A stretch of 64,000 bases of DNA from Chryseobacterium wanjuense (lineage in GTDB: Bacteria; Bacteroidota; Bacteroidia; Flavobacteriales; Weeksellaceae). The notes under the pieces were generated by a model, which was not told where the DNA came from, did not search any database, and saw only the letters and a program-made list of their open reading frames with translations. The stretch is taken from positions 1,426,001 to 1,490,000 of the forward strand of contig NZ_FOIU01000001.1 in the NCBI RefSeq assembly GCF_900111495.1, written 5' to 3'. Below are positions 16,152-25,198 of this stretch, in pieces (the stretch's first letter is position 1; each line of letters starts with the position of its first letter). Made by a program: the position numbers and the translations under genes.

Positions 16152-19082
16152 ATGAAAAAACAATTATCCATGATTGGAATGCTTCTGATAACGGGCATTT
16201 CTTTCGCGCAGACCGATCGTCTCTGGTCTGAAAGTTCAAGAAAAACAACATCTGAGATCTTTGAAAACAAAACAAACATTATCAATCCTAAGGTTTACAG
16301 CCTGAACATTAACGGATTGAAAAATGCTCTGGCCAACGCACCAAAAAGACTTGCAGCCGGAGAAAAATCAGAGATCATTATTTCTTTCCCGAATTCTGAA
16401 GGGAAAATGGAAAATTTCAAAGTAAGAGAAAATTCCAACTTCGATCCTGAACTGGCGGCAAAATATCCTGATATCAAATCTTATGTTGGTGAAGGATTAA
16501 ATGACCCAAATTCTACAGTTTATTTCAGCGTTTCTCCACTTGGGTTATCATCAATGGAGATCTATGGCGACAAATCTGCCGTTTTTATCGAACCTTATAC
16601 CAAAGATCTTTCTACCTATGTGGTTTATAAAAAATCAGATAAAAAAGATGATCTTAATAAATTTGAGTGTACCGTAATTGATGTTGCTCAAAAAGGGGTA
16701 GCTAATACCAATGTGGCTGCAAGACCCAACGCAGATGATGCAAAATTAAGAACCTTCAGATTGGCACTTTCCAGCACAGGAGAATACACCGCTTATTTTG
16801 GTGGTACAAAAGCCAATGCTTTAGCCGCAATGAACAATACGATGACTCGTGTAAACGGAGTTTTTGAAAAAGATTTTGCAGCAAGAATGGTTTTAATTGC
16901 CAATAATGATGCTGTAATCTATACAAGTGCTTCTTCAGATCCATATTCTCCTGCAGCACAGATGAACAACTGGAATTCTCAGTTGCAGTCTACTTTAACA
17001 TCCGTTATTGGTGAAGCAAACTACGACATCGGTCACTTGTTCGGAGCTTCAGGAGGTGGCGGAAATGCGGGCTGTATCGGCTGCGTGTGTACAAACGGTT
17101 CTAAAGGAAGCGGATATACGTCTCCTGCAGATGCTATTCCATCCGGTGATAATTTCGATATCGATTATGTAGCTCATGAAATGGGGCATCAGTTCGGCGG
17201 AAATCACACTTTCTCGATGAGCAATGAAGGAACAGGCGCCAACATGGAGCCGGGATCCGGATCAACCATCATGGGATATGCGGGAATTACTTCTCAGGAT
17301 ATTCAGCCGCACTCAGATGCGTTTTTCCATGCGATCAGTATTCAGCAGATCACCAATAATATTAAAGCTAAAACCTGCCCGGTAAGCACAAACACAGGAA
17401 ATTCAATTCCAACAGCAAACGCAGGGTTAGATTATACCATTCCAAAAGGAACACCATTTATGTTAACAGGAACCGGAACAGATGCCAACGGAGATTCTTT
17501 AACATACATCTGGGAACAAATGGACAATGCTTCATCTTCCCAAACAGGAGCAAGTTCCGCAGCAAGCGCAACAAAAGCTTCAGGACCAACTTTCAGATCC
17601 TGGACGCCGATAGCTTCTCCAACAAGGTATTTCCCAAGAATGGCTTCAATTTTAACGGGAGCAACAACGACTGCCGGTTCAGAAATCACTGTTGAAGCCT
17701 TATCCAATGTGGCAAGATCATATAATTTCAGATTTACTGTTCGCGACAACAGAGCCGGAGGTTCAGGAAATAATTCTGATGATGCATTAATCACTGTCAA
17801 CGGAACAGCAGGACCTTTCAGTGTAAGTTCACAAAATTCAGCGACAACATATACGGGAGGAACTTCTCAAACCATTACATGGAACGTTGCAGGAACTACG
17901 GCAAATGGCGTAAATGCTGCCAACGTAGACATTCTTTGGTCTACAGACTCAGGAACAACATGGTCTACTCTATTGGCTGGAACTCCAAATGACGGTTCTC
18001 AGGCGGTAACAATTCCAAATTCTGCAACAACTACCGGAAGAATTATGGTAAAAGGTTCAAACCATATTTTCTTTGACGTAAATAATGCAAATATCACTGT
18101 AAATGCAGGTTCCGGAGGAACAGACACCGTCGCTCCTACTGCTCCTGTATTGGCAGCTTCAGGCACTACTTCTACAAGCACAAATCTTTCTTGGTCAGGA
18201 GCCACGGATAACGTAGCAGTTACGGGTTACGATGTTTATCAAGGGGCTTCACTGATCGGTTCCACAGCTTCGACTTCTTACACTGTAACCAGCTTGACTC
18301 CTTCAACAACGTATAGCTTCTCTGTAAAAGCAAAAGATGCGGCAGGAAATGTTTCGCCATCAAGCAACACGGTAAGCGTAACGACTCTTGCGGGAAGTAC
18401 AGTAACTTATTGTTCAGCTTCTGCAACGAATACAGGTGACGAAAGAATCGGAAATGTGAAGTTCGGAACCATCAATAATACTTCTACAGGTACGGCAGGA
18501 TACGAAGATTTTACTTCTGTTTCTACCAACGTAACCAGAGGTTCTGCTTACACGATTTCCGTAACTCCGGTTTGGACATCAACAGTGTACAGTGAAGCAT
18601 ATGCAGTTTATATTGATTACAATAAAGACGGCGATTTCACAGACAGTGGTGAATTAGCTTGGTCTAAAGCAGGTTCTACAACGACTCCGGCTACAGGGTC
18701 TATCACTATTCCGGCAGCGGCATCTCTTGGAACAACAAGAATGAGAGTGATGATGAAGTACAGCTCTGTACCTACATCTTCTTGCGGGTCTTATACGTAC
18801 GGGCAGGTTGAAGATTATACATTAAATATTGTTTCATCAGGTAAAGGAGAAATCCTTGATATAAAAGATCTGCTTACAGATATTAAACTGTATCCGAATC
18901 CTGCAAAAGATATTTTAAATATTTCAAACACGACGTCAGAAGATTACAAAATCTTCGATATGGGTGGAAAACTAATCAGCTCAGGAAAACTTCAAAGAGG
19001 ATCTGTAAATGTAAGCGGACTTATTAAAGGAGCTTACATGATTCAGATAGGGGAAATCACGAAGAGATTCATCAAAAACTAA
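16152..19082 (+). CDS. secreted reprolysin-like zinc metalloprotease with T9SS tag
   Basis: 976 residues. Signal peptide (MKKQLSMIGMLLITGISFAQ), a propeptide to about residue 200, then a metzincin catalytic domain with the zinc motif VAHEMGHQFGGNHTF near residue 341 and a Met-turn in IMGYAG. C-terminal to it come Ig-like/PKD-type segments, a fibronectin III domain (about 660-750), a GEVED domain (about 760-890, with YIDYNKDGDFTDSGE) and a T9SS sorting domain (KLYPNPAKDILNIS, ITKRFIKN). It should act on extracellular protein. Its own promoter and terminator flank it. Confidence 0.9.
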   Translation: MKKQLSMIGMLLITGISFAQTDRLWSESSRKTTSEIFENKTNIINPKVYSLNINGLKNALANAPKRLAAGEKSEIIISFPNSEGKMENFKVRENSNFDPELAAKYPDIKSYVGEGLNDPNSTVYFSVSPLGLSSMEIYGDKSAVFIEPYTKDLSTYVVYKKSDKKDDLNKFECTVIDVAQKGVANTNVAARPNADDAKLRTFRLALSSTGEYTAYFGGTKANALAAMNNTMTRVNGVFEKDFAARMVLIANNDAVIYTSASSDPYSPAAQMNNWNSQLQSTLTSVIGEANYDIGHLFGASGGGGNAGCIGCVCTNGSKGSGYTSPADAIPSGDNFDIDYVAHEMGHQFGGNHTFSMSNEGTGANMEPGSGSTIMGYAGITSQDIQPHSDAFFHAISIQQITNNIKAKTCPVSTNTGNSIPTANAGLDYTIPKGTPFMLTGTGTDANGDSLTYIWEQMDNASSSQTGASSAASATKASGPTFRSWTPIASPTRYFPRMASILTGATTTAGSEITVEALSNVARSYNFRFTVRDNRAGGSGNNSDDALITVNGTAGPFSVSSQNSATTYTGGTSQTITWNVAGTTANGVNAANVDILWSTDSGTTWSTLLAGTPNDGSQAVTIPNSATTTGRIMVKGSNHIFFDVNNANITVNAGSGGTDTVAPTAPVLAASGTTSTSTNLSWSGATDNVAVTGYDVYQGASLIGSTASTSYTVTSLTPSTTYSFSVKAKDAAGNVSPSSNTVSVTTLAGSTVTYCSASATNTGDERIGNVKFGTINNTSTGTAGYEDFTSVSTNVTRGSAYTISVTPVWTSTVYSEAYAVYIDYNKDGDFTDSGELAWSKAGSTTTPATGSITIPAAASLGTTRMRVMMKYSSVPTSSCGSYTYGQVEDYTLNIVSSGKGEILDIKDLLTDIKLYPNPAKDILNISNTTSEDYKIFDMGGKLISSGKLQRGSVNVSGLIKGAYMIQIGEITKRFIKN

Positions 19083-19112
19083 TGATCATTACTCAATTAC
19101 AATCTTGAGATA

Positions 19113-19146
19113 AAAGGCTGTCCGGAAACGGGCAGTCTTTTTTTGT
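19113..19146 (+). terminator. terminator of the metalloprotease gene
   Basis: AAAGGCTGTCC pairs with GGGCAGTCTTT (two G-U pairs), followed by seven T. Confidence 0.85.
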
Positions 19147-19207
19147 TTCGGGTTTGGGGTTTCGGGATGCGAGTTTTGAGTTTTGAGTTTTGAGTTTCGG
19201 GATCTTA
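19145..19207. repeat. 7-nt-periodic tract
   Basis: Nine heptads in register, including GTTTCGG, GTTTGGG and three identical GTTTTGA units. It begins in the terminator T-run. Confidence 0.8.
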
Positions 19208-19617
19208 CTGTATCTTTTTTTCGCACTGTCATGTTGAGCGCGAAGCAGTCGAAACATCTGTTTCTGTATAATTTAATTGTATTAAAATTTTGCTGCTCTG
19301 TTTGTCATCCTGTCAAGGATCTAGGCATGATTCTTTCCATTCTTTTTTTCTAAACTACACTTAGATTCTTGACACGATGACAAACTTTGTGGATTCAAAC
19401 CTAACAGGTTTTTAAAACCTGTTAGGTTTTGATTGGCAGAACTTTATCCCTAGCTCTGAAAAAATATTTAAACACAAATATTTTCACCAATATTCACAAT
19501 AATCTGTGTAAATCTGAGAGATTTGTGGGAAAAACTATACATCTTTTGGCTGTTGAGATTCTTGCTTCATCAGAATGACAAACCGAACACAGCATTAACA
19601 AAAATAATTCAACAAAA
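19208..19617. repeat. repeat-packed spacer
   Basis: A 410-base stretch with no gene. It holds a half element (about 19225-19262, TGTCATGTTGAGCGCGAAGC), a 25-base imperfect inverted repeat (19301-19325 with 19360-19384, TTTGTCATCCTGTCAAGGAT), a palindrome (19397-19429, AAACCTAACAGGTTTT and its complement), an AT-rich segment with ATATTTTCACCAATATTCAC (about 19470-19545), and an ...ATCAGAATGACAAA unit near 19560-19583. Related units occur elsewhere in the window. Confidence 0.75.
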
Positions 19618-19652
19618 AACCTAAGCCCTAATTCCCCATATCTAAAACCTAA
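19618..19652. repeat. 7-nt-periodic tract
   Basis: Five heptads (AACCTAA, GCCCTAA and similar) ending at the mazG-like promoter. Confidence 0.7.
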
Positions 19653-19656
19653 TATT

Positions 19657-19664
19657 TATATTTG
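19657..19664 (+). promoter_or_regulatory. -7 element of the mazG-like operon
   Basis: TATATTTG, 19 bases before the ATG at 19684. Confidence 0.6.
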
Positions 19665-19683
19665 CCTTAAATAAAAAATATTC

Positions 19684-20151
19684 ATGGATAAAATTGACAG
19701 TCTGAACCAGGTAGCAGAATTCCACACCACTTTCAAAGCCCCTATTTTAGAGACACCGCAGATTCCTTCGCCGGAAAGATGCAACCTTAGAGTTGAACTT
19801 TTACAGGAAGAATTAAACGAATTAAAACAAGCTATTGCAGATAACGATATCGTAGAAATTGCCGACGCCCTTTGCGATTTGCAGTATGTATTGAGCGGAG
19901 CTGTCCTGGAATTCGGACTTGGCAACAAATTTGTAGAGCTATTCAACGAAGTTCAGCGTTCCAATATGTCTAAAGCTTGCGATAATGAAGAACAGGCACA
20001 GGAAACGGTAGAATTTTATAAAGAAAAAGAAGTAGAATCTTTCTACGAAAAATCCGGAGAAAAATATAATGTTTACAGACAGGTAGATCATAAAGTCTTG
20101 AAAAACAAATACTACTCTCCTGCTGATTTGAAGACAATTATCGAAAAATAA
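19684..20151 (+). CDS. MazG-like nucleotide pyrophosphohydrolase
   Basis: 155 residues of the all-alpha NTP pyrophosphatase superfamily, which cleaves nucleoside triphosphates to monophosphate and PPi or acts on phosphoribosyl-ATP. The Mg-binding acidic residues are in LLQEELNELKQAI and EIADALCDLQYVL. The length and C-terminal extension (YRQVDHKVLKNKYYSPADL) fit the phosphoribosyl-ATP-diphosphatase-like group; histidine synthesis already has a hisIE gene in this window, so a house-cleaning role is more likely. One base separates it from the thioredoxin-like gene. Confidence 0.8.
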   Translation: MDKIDSLNQVAEFHTTFKAPILETPQIPSPERCNLRVELLQEELNELKQAIADNDIVEIADALCDLQYVLSGAVLEFGLGNKFVELFNEVQRSNMSKACDNEEQAQETVEFYKEKEVESFYEKSGEKYNVYRQVDHKVLKNKYYSPADLKTIIEK

Positions 20152-20152
20152 T

Positions 20153-20719
20153 ATGAAAAAAATTATTACAAATATTGCTGTTGTTTCCTGCATGGCTTTT
20201 ACGGCTCAGCAGGTAAATGCTCAAAAAGTTGTGGTAAACCGCGAAGTGGAAACCACCAATGACGGCAAAATGCTTCTGGGTAACCAGCTAAGAGATCAGT
20301 TCCTAAAGGCTCCTTACGCAGACTGGTATGTGAAAGAACACGACGAATATGCGGTGGATCAGAAAGCAATCACTGAATTAAGAAAAGATAAGATCAATTC
20401 TTACAATATTATCGTATTCATGGGAACCTGGTGCGAAGACAGCCACAGAGATTTTCCAAGATTAATGAGAATTTTGGATGAATTGAAATATCCGGAAAAT
20501 AAACTGACAATCATAGCTTTAAACCGTAAAAAAGAATCTCCGAACGGCGATGAAGGACTTTTTAATATTCAGAAAGTTCCTACGATTATTGTTCAGAAAT
20601 ACGGCAAAGAAATAGGAAGAATCGTAGAAATGCCTAAAAGCGGCTATATCGAAAGAGATTTGGCAGAGATTTTAAAGAAAGATGATAAGTCTGTTATTGA
20701 TGAAATTTTTAAAAAATAA
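20153..20719 (+). CDS. secreted thioredoxin-like protein with a single active-site Cys
   Basis: 188 residues with a signal peptide (MKKIITNIAVVSCMAFTAQQVNA) and a thioredoxin fold (YNIIVFMGTWCEDSHRDFPRL, cis-Pro in IQKVPTIIV). The usual CxxC is replaced by CEDS, leaving one Cys, so a dithiol exchange role is unlikely; a monothiol or non-redox role is more plausible. It lies in a short operon with the MazG-like and DUF4230 genes (gaps of 1 and 3 bases). Confidence 0.8.
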   Translation: MKKIITNIAVVSCMAFTAQQVNAQKVVVNREVETTNDGKMLLGNQLRDQFLKAPYADWYVKEHDEYAVDQKAITELRKDKINSYNIIVFMGTWCEDSHRDFPRLMRILDELKYPENKLTIIALNRKKESPNGDEGLFNIQKVPTIIVQKYGKEIGRIVEMPKSGYIERDLAEILKKDDKSVIDEIFKK

Positions 20720-20722
20720 GAT

Positions 20723-21331
20723 TTGAAAAATTTCAGAATCATATTAATACCTTTTTTTGCGGGAGTTCTTGTGATGGTGCTTCTGTTTTTTGGCTTAAAA
20801 TCCTGTTTAAATTTTGGAAAAAAAACGGAACAGTCGGATTATTATATCCTGACCAACCAGATCTCCAAAATGAATAAAATGGTAGTCATCGAACAGAATA
20901 CATCTTCGATGCAGAAGACCAAAATGGGCTACGAATTTTTTGGTAAAGAAGTTTCCAGCAACAGCATTATCACGTACACCAAAACCAATGCACAGGTTTC
21001 TTACGATCTTAATAAAATGAAGCTGGAAGTAGATTCCATTAATAAAAAACTGATAATTAAAGAGCTTCCAGATGCAGACATCAGAATTACTCCAAGCGTG
21101 GAAATTCAATCGCTGGATGATTCTTTTATTAACAGGATTTCTGAGAAAGACATCAAAAATGTAACTCAAAAGGCAAAAGAAACGGCAATTAAATCTGTTA
21201 ATCAAAATCAGCTGAGAACAGAAGGACGTAAACAATTAATGGAAAATCTTGATAATATTTTCGTTTTGGCAAAGGCTTTGAATTATACAATAGAAGATCA
21301 GACAGGGAAATTAGGCGTTTTAGGATTATAA
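20723..21331 (+). CDS. DUF4230 membrane-anchored protein
   Basis: 202 residues starting at TTG (20723), three bases after the previous stop; no nearer ATG fits. One N-terminal membrane helix (IILIPFFAGVLVMVLLFFGL) anchors an extracytoplasmic domain with MNKMVVIEQNTS and SYDLNKMKLEVDSINKKLIIKELP, matching the DUF4230 family. Function is unknown. Last gene of the MazG/thioredoxin-like operon unless transcription continues through the heptad tract into the next small gene. Confidence 0.75.
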   Translation: MKNFRIILIPFFAGVLVMVLLFFGLKSCLNFGKKTEQSDYYILTNQISKMNKMVVIEQNTSSMQKTKMGYEFFGKEVSSNSIITYTKTNAQVSYDLNKMKLEVDSINKKLIIKELPDADIRITPSVEIQSLDDSFINRISEKDIKNVTQKAKETAIKSVNQNQLRTEGRKQLMENLDNIFVLAKALNYTIEDQTGKLGVLGL

Positions 21332-21400
21332 AACTTTAAACTCTAAACATTAAACCTTGAACCCGAAACTCTGAACTTCAAACTTTTAAATTTCAAAGTT
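21332..21400. repeat. 7-nt-periodic tract filling the gap before a small gene
   Basis: Ten heptads of the form AAACNNN or GAACNNN, for example AAACTTT and AAACTCT, run in one register from the DUF4230 stop codon to the ATG at 21401. No other sequence is left in the gap. Confidence 0.85.
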
Positions 21401-21586
21401 ATGGACTCAAAAGGAAATAAAAAAGGCAAAGAATCTGCAAATACGGCAGAAACAAAAAGACAAAATCAGGATTTCCCAAATATTCCTGCTTCGTCGAAGA
21501 AAACAAATCCGCCTGATATTAGTAAAGAAGATGTACAAAAGTCTTCCAAAAACAAATCAGGAAAAACCGACAACACGAAGGAATAA
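21401..21586 (+). CDS. small highly charged hypothetical protein
   Basis: 61 residues, almost entirely Lys, Ser, Asn, Thr, Glu and Pro (MDSKGNKKGKESANTAE, then KTNPPDISKEDVQ), without hydrophobic core, so probably disordered. Support for it as a gene is its ATG at the end of the heptad tract, its clean end before a strong terminator and composition unlike random AT-rich sequence. No family recognised. Confidence 0.5.
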   Translation: MDSKGNKKGKESANTAETKRQNQDFPNIPASSKKTNPPDISKEDVQKSSKNKSGKTDNTKE

Positions 21587-21595
21587 TTGAAACAT

Positions 21596-21631
21596 AAAAA
21601 AGGTTCTGCCTCATCGAGGCGGAACCTTTTT
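21596..21631 (+). terminator. terminator after the small charged gene
   Basis: AAAAAGGTTCTGCCTC pairs with GAGGCGGAACCTTTTT across a four-base loop. Region 21632-21758 shows no gene. Confidence 0.9.
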
Positions 21632-21758
21632 AGAAAAAAAATATACAAATAAAAGTCAACCAGGTTGATCAATTATCAATTTGCTTCGCTTGCCAGTTCT
21701 ATGGACTATCTAATTACTAACTATTTGACTCACGAAGCCAAAATTGACAATTTATTTT

Positions 21759-22883
21759 TTACACAATCGTTGATTTTCCGATTTTTACATTTTCAAAATT
21801 ATAGTAAGACTTCTCGGAAAATTTAATATAATCGGCGATGAAACTTCCTACTTCACTCGTAGAATAAGGCTGTTCAGCTTTCAGGTCTACGGTGACGTAT
21901 TTGTTTTCAATCGCATATTCCACCGATTTTCTGAGCTTTTCTGCGGCTTGTTCTAGTTTAAGATAATCAAGCATCATTGCGGTACTCAAAATAGAGGCAA
22001 TCGGATTAGCAATTCCCTTTCCTTTAGCTTGAGGATAAGAACCATGGATCGGTTCAAATAAAGCATTACTTTCACCAATAGAAGCCGATGGAAGAAGCCC
22101 GATAGAACCTCCGATCACACTCGCTTCATCAGAAATAATATCTCCGAACATATTTTCCGTAACGATCACATCAAACTGTTTCGGATTTAAAATCAACTGC
22201 ATCGCAGCATTATCAACAAACATAAAATCCAGCTCTACATCAGGATATTCCGAGGCAATTTCCTTGCACACTTTTCTCCATAATCTTGAAGTGTCCAGTA
22301 CGTTGGCTTTATCAATTAAAGTTAATTTTTTCCTGCGTTTTTGCGCTTCCTGGAAAGCCATGTGTACAATCGGAATAATATCTTCGCGGCTGTATTTGCA
22401 GACATCATAGGCATATTCCCCATTTTCTTCCGTGAATTTTTCCCCAAAATAAATCCCACTCACCAGTTCCCTGAAAATCTGGATATCAGTTCCTTCAATA
22501 ATTTCTTTTTTTAAAGGACTTTTCTCTATTAATGAAGAATACATTTTCAAAGGTCTGATATTGGCAAAAAGGCCAAGCTCTTTACGAAGTTTCAATAAAC
22601 CCTGTTCGGGGCGCACTTTTGCATCGGGATTATTATCAAAAGCCGGATCACCGATGGCTCCGAAAAGCACGGCATCAGATTCTTTGCAGATTTTCAACGT
22701 TTCGTCGGGAAGAGGATTTCCTGTCTGGTAGATCGCTTCAGCCCCCATCAATCCGTACGTAAATTCGAATGTATAATGAAAAGCTTCGGCAATGGCATTC
22801 AGGATTTTAATACTCTCACCAATCACTTCCGGACCGATTCCGTCTCCCGGAAGCACTGCAATTTTAAATTGATTTTTGTTCAT
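21759..22883 (-). CDS. leuB: 3-isopropylmalate dehydrogenase
   Basis: 374 residues. Oxidises and decarboxylates 3-isopropylmalate to 2-ketoisocaproate with NAD in leucine synthesis. Seen: [16 protein letters not shown], the substrate region [36 protein letters not shown] (metal Asp residues) and the NAD-binding [20 protein letters not shown]. Its start overlaps the end of leuD by 20 bases, so the two are translationally coupled. Confidence 0.95.
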   Translation of the reverse strand: MNKNQFKIAVLPGDGIGPEVIGESIKILNAIAEAFHYTFEFTYGLMGAEAIYQTGNPLPDETLKICKESDAVLFGAIGDPAFDNNPDAKVRPEQGLLKLRKELGLFANIRPLKMYSSLIEKSPLKKEIIEGTDIQIFRELVSGIYFGEKFTEENGEYAYDVCKYSREDIIPIVHMAFQEAQKRRKKLTLIDKANVLDTSRLWRKVCKEIASEYPDVELDFMFVDNAAMQLILNPKQFDVIVTENMFGDIISDEASVIGGSIGLLPSASIGESNALFEPIHGSYPQAKGKGIANPIASILSTAMMLDYLKLEQAAEKLRKSVEYAIENKYVTVDLKAEQPYSTSEVGSFIADYIKFSEKSYYNFENVKIGKSTIV

Positions 22884-23472
22884 ATACTTTTTGTGTTTTT
22901 AGTTCAAATTCTTTGATCGCCTGTTTTTTGCTGATTAGAAAGTCGATATCATCGTACCCGTTCATCAGACATATTTTTTTATAAGAATCCAGCTCAAAAT
23001 TTTCTGTGGTATTGTCGAAAGTGATGGTCTGGTTTTCCACATCCACCGTAATTTCCTTTTCGGGATTTTCAGTAATACCGTTTAAAATTTCCTTTAAAAA
23101 ACCTTCGGAAACTTTTACAGGCAGCAATCCGTTGTTCAAAGCATTGCCTTTAAAAATATCAGCATAAAAGCTTGAAACAACAACCTTGAAACCAAAATCC
23201 GTCAAAGACCATGCCGCGTGTTCCCTGCTGCTTCCGCAACCGAAATTGTTTCCGGCAACGAGAATTTCACCGCTGTATTTCGGGTTATTTAAAACAAAAT
23301 CAGGATTCGGCTCATTCGTATGAACATTATACCTCCAATCCCTGAAAAGATTATCTCCAAAGCCGTTTTTATCGATACTTTTTAAAAATCTGGCAGGAAT
23401 AATCTGGTCTGTATCTATATTTTCCATCGGCAACGGAATTGCCTGAGATTTTATAATGACTAATTTTTGCAT
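22864..23472 (-). CDS. leuD: 3-isopropylmalate dehydratase small subunit
   Basis: 202 residues; the swivel domain of isopropylmalate isomerase, paired with LeuC. The signature [17 protein letters not shown] is intact, and [18 protein letters not shown] opens the protein. It overlaps leuB but is separated from leuC by 314 bases of repeats, so it may need its own transcript or read-through. Confidence 0.95.
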   Translation of the reverse strand: MQKLVIIKSQAIPLPMENIDTDQIIPARFLKSIDKNGFGDNLFRDWRYNVHTNEPNPDFVLNNPKYSGEILVAGNNFGCGSSREHAAWSLTDFGFKVVVSSFYADIFKGNALNNGLLPVKVSEGFLKEILNGITENPEKEITVDVENQTITFDNTTENFELDSYKKICLMNGYDDIDFLISKKQAIKEFELKTQKVYEQKSI

Positions 23473-23786
23473 TTTAGTTTTAATTATTTTTTATTTTTTT
23501 AGAAGCTTAATCCCGCTTGGAATTTATGCTGAGCCTGTCGAAGTGCTGCATCTTTTTTATTACGGCTTCCGCTTTGCTCCAGCCGCAATAAAAAAGGATG
23601 CCGTTCCTATCGGGGTTAGAGTTGCAGTCATCGTTGCGATGAACGAAGTGAAGAAGCAATCCCTTGAAATGAAACACAAGATTTTTTGACAAACTTCTTG
23701 GAAAAATAATTTTAAAAAAGTTTAAACAAGTTTATTTTTTAATTAACAATTGACTTTTAACTTATGAAATAAAATTTACTTTATAA
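23473..23786. repeat. composite repeat region splitting leuC from leuD
   Basis: No gene is supported here. It carries a half element (CTGAGCCTGTCGAAGTGCTG, about 23529-23548), a hairpin element with a 16-base stem (CTTTTTTATTACGGCT, 23552-23567, with 23581-23596) of the same family as 32423-32523, and a unit like GCGATGAACGAAGTGAAGAA (about 23636-23655), a frequent Bacteroidetes intergenic motif. The rest is AT-rich. Confidence 0.75.
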
Positions 23787-25169
23787 TCAGTTTTCAAAGA
23801 CTGAAATTTTCCCTTCGATAGCAACTTTCGCCGCAGTCAGCGGACTTGCCAGAATCGTTCTTGCGCCCTGCCCTTGTCTTCCCTCAAAATTTCTGTTGGA
23901 AGTGGAAACACAATATTCACCTTCCGGAATTTTATCATCGTTCATCGCCAGACACGCCGAACAGCCCGGTTGCCGGATCTGAAAACCAGCTTCATTGAAA
24001 ATTTTATCCAAACCTTCCTCAAAAATCTGTTTTACAACCTGTTGCGATCCCGGAACAATCAGAGCCTGAACGTGTTCTGATTTACTTTTCCCTTTAATAT
24101 AATTCGCTGCAGAACGGAAATCTTCAATTCTCGCATTGGTGCAGCTTCCGATGAAAACATAATTGACTTTAATATCAGAAAGTGCCTGTCCGGCTTTTAA
24201 CCCCATGTATTTCAGTGCTTTTTCCTCCGATTCATTCTGCGGACTCGGAATATTCTGATTAATGGAAATTCCCATTCCCGGGTTGGTTCCGTAGGTAATC
24301 ATGGGATAAATTTCAGAGGCATCAAAAGAAAATTCTGCATCAAAAACAGCTTCGTCGTCAGTTTTCAATGTTTTCCAATAGTCTAATTTTTCTTCCCAGT
24401 CTTCACCATTTGGCGCAAAAGTTCTTCCTTTAACATAGTTGAAAGTGGTTTCATCAGGCGCAATCATTCCGCCTCTGGCTCCCATTTCGATGCTCATATT
24501 GCATACTGTCATTCTGCCTTCCATCGACATTTCTTCAAAAACATTTCCGGCATATTCACAGAAATATCCGGTTCCGCCGTCGGTTCCGACCCTTGAAATG
24601 ATGTACAAAATCACATCTTTCGGTTGAACATTTTTATTTAGTTTACCATTAACGGTAATTCTCATCGATTTCGGCTTATTCAGCAACAGACACTGGCTCG
24701 CAAAAACCTGCGCCACCTGACTCGTCCCGATTCCAAAGGCAATGGCTCCGAAAGCGCCATGTGTAGAAGTATGGCTGTCACCGCAGACAATGCTCATTCC
24801 CGGCTGAGTGATTCCCAGTTCGGGCGCGATGATATGAACGATTCCCTGGTATTGATGGCCTAAACCATAAAGCTCAATATTGTTTTTCTGACAGTTTTCT
24901 GTTAGCTGCTCCACCTGATTTCTCGACGACTCATCACGAATCGGCTTATCCTGATCCAATGTCGGAACGTTGTGATCGGCTGTTGCGACGATCTGTTTTG
25001 GTCTGAAAACTTCGAGATTTCTGGCTTCCAGTTCTGCAAAAGCCTGTGGACTGGTCACTTCATGAATCAGGTGTTTGTCAATATAAATAATTTGAGGCCC
25101 GTCGGGAATCGTTTCTACAACGTGAGCATCCCAAACTTTGTCAAATAATGTTTTTTTATCGTTATTCAT
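23787..25169 (-). CDS. leuC: 3-isopropylmalate dehydratase large subunit
   Basis: 460 residues of the aconitase superfamily. It isomerises 2- to 3-isopropylmalate with LeuD through a [4Fe-4S] cluster, whose three Cys ligands are in [12 protein letters not shown] and [10 protein letters not shown]. Further signatures are [21 protein letters not shown] and YGTNPGMGI. It follows leuA after 29 bases. Confidence 0.95.
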   Translation of the reverse strand: MNNDKKTLFDKVWDAHVVETIPDGPQIIYIDKHLIHEVTSPQAFAELEARNLEVFRPKQIVATADHNVPTLDQDKPIRDESSRNQVEQLTENCQKNNIELYGLGHQYQGIVHIIAPELGITQPGMSIVCGDSHTSTHGAFGAIAFGIGTSQVAQVFASQCLLLNKPKSMRITVNGKLNKNVQPKDVILYIISRVGTDGGTGYFCEYAGNVFEEMSMEGRMTVCNMSIEMGARGGMIAPDETTFNYVKGRTFAPNGEDWEEKLDYWKTLKTDDEAVFDAEFSFDASEIYPMITYGTNPGMGISINQNIPSPQNESEEKALKYMGLKAGQALSDIKVNYVFIGSCTNARIEDFRSAANYIKGKSKSEHVQALIVPGSQQVVKQIFEEGLDKIFNEAGFQIRQPGCSACLAMNDDKIPEGEYCVSTSNRNFEGRQGQGARTILASPLTAAKVAIEGKISVFEN

Positions 25170-25198
25170 TTTAATTTTATCTCATTTAATATCAAATC

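Noticed and set aside
17432..17800. Antisense frames inside the metalloprotease and other long genes
   Set aside because: Shadows of strongly supported coding sequence in another frame.
21264..21282. Sigma-54-like site in the DUF4230 gene
   Set aside because: Correct spacing but inside coding sequence with no gene start suitably downstream; treated as chance.
23456..23692. Overlapping short frames on both strands between leuC and leuD
   Set aside because: They are translations of dispersed hairpin and inverted repeats; the same peptides (RFAPAA...) recur at 32312-32494 only because the repeat recurs.
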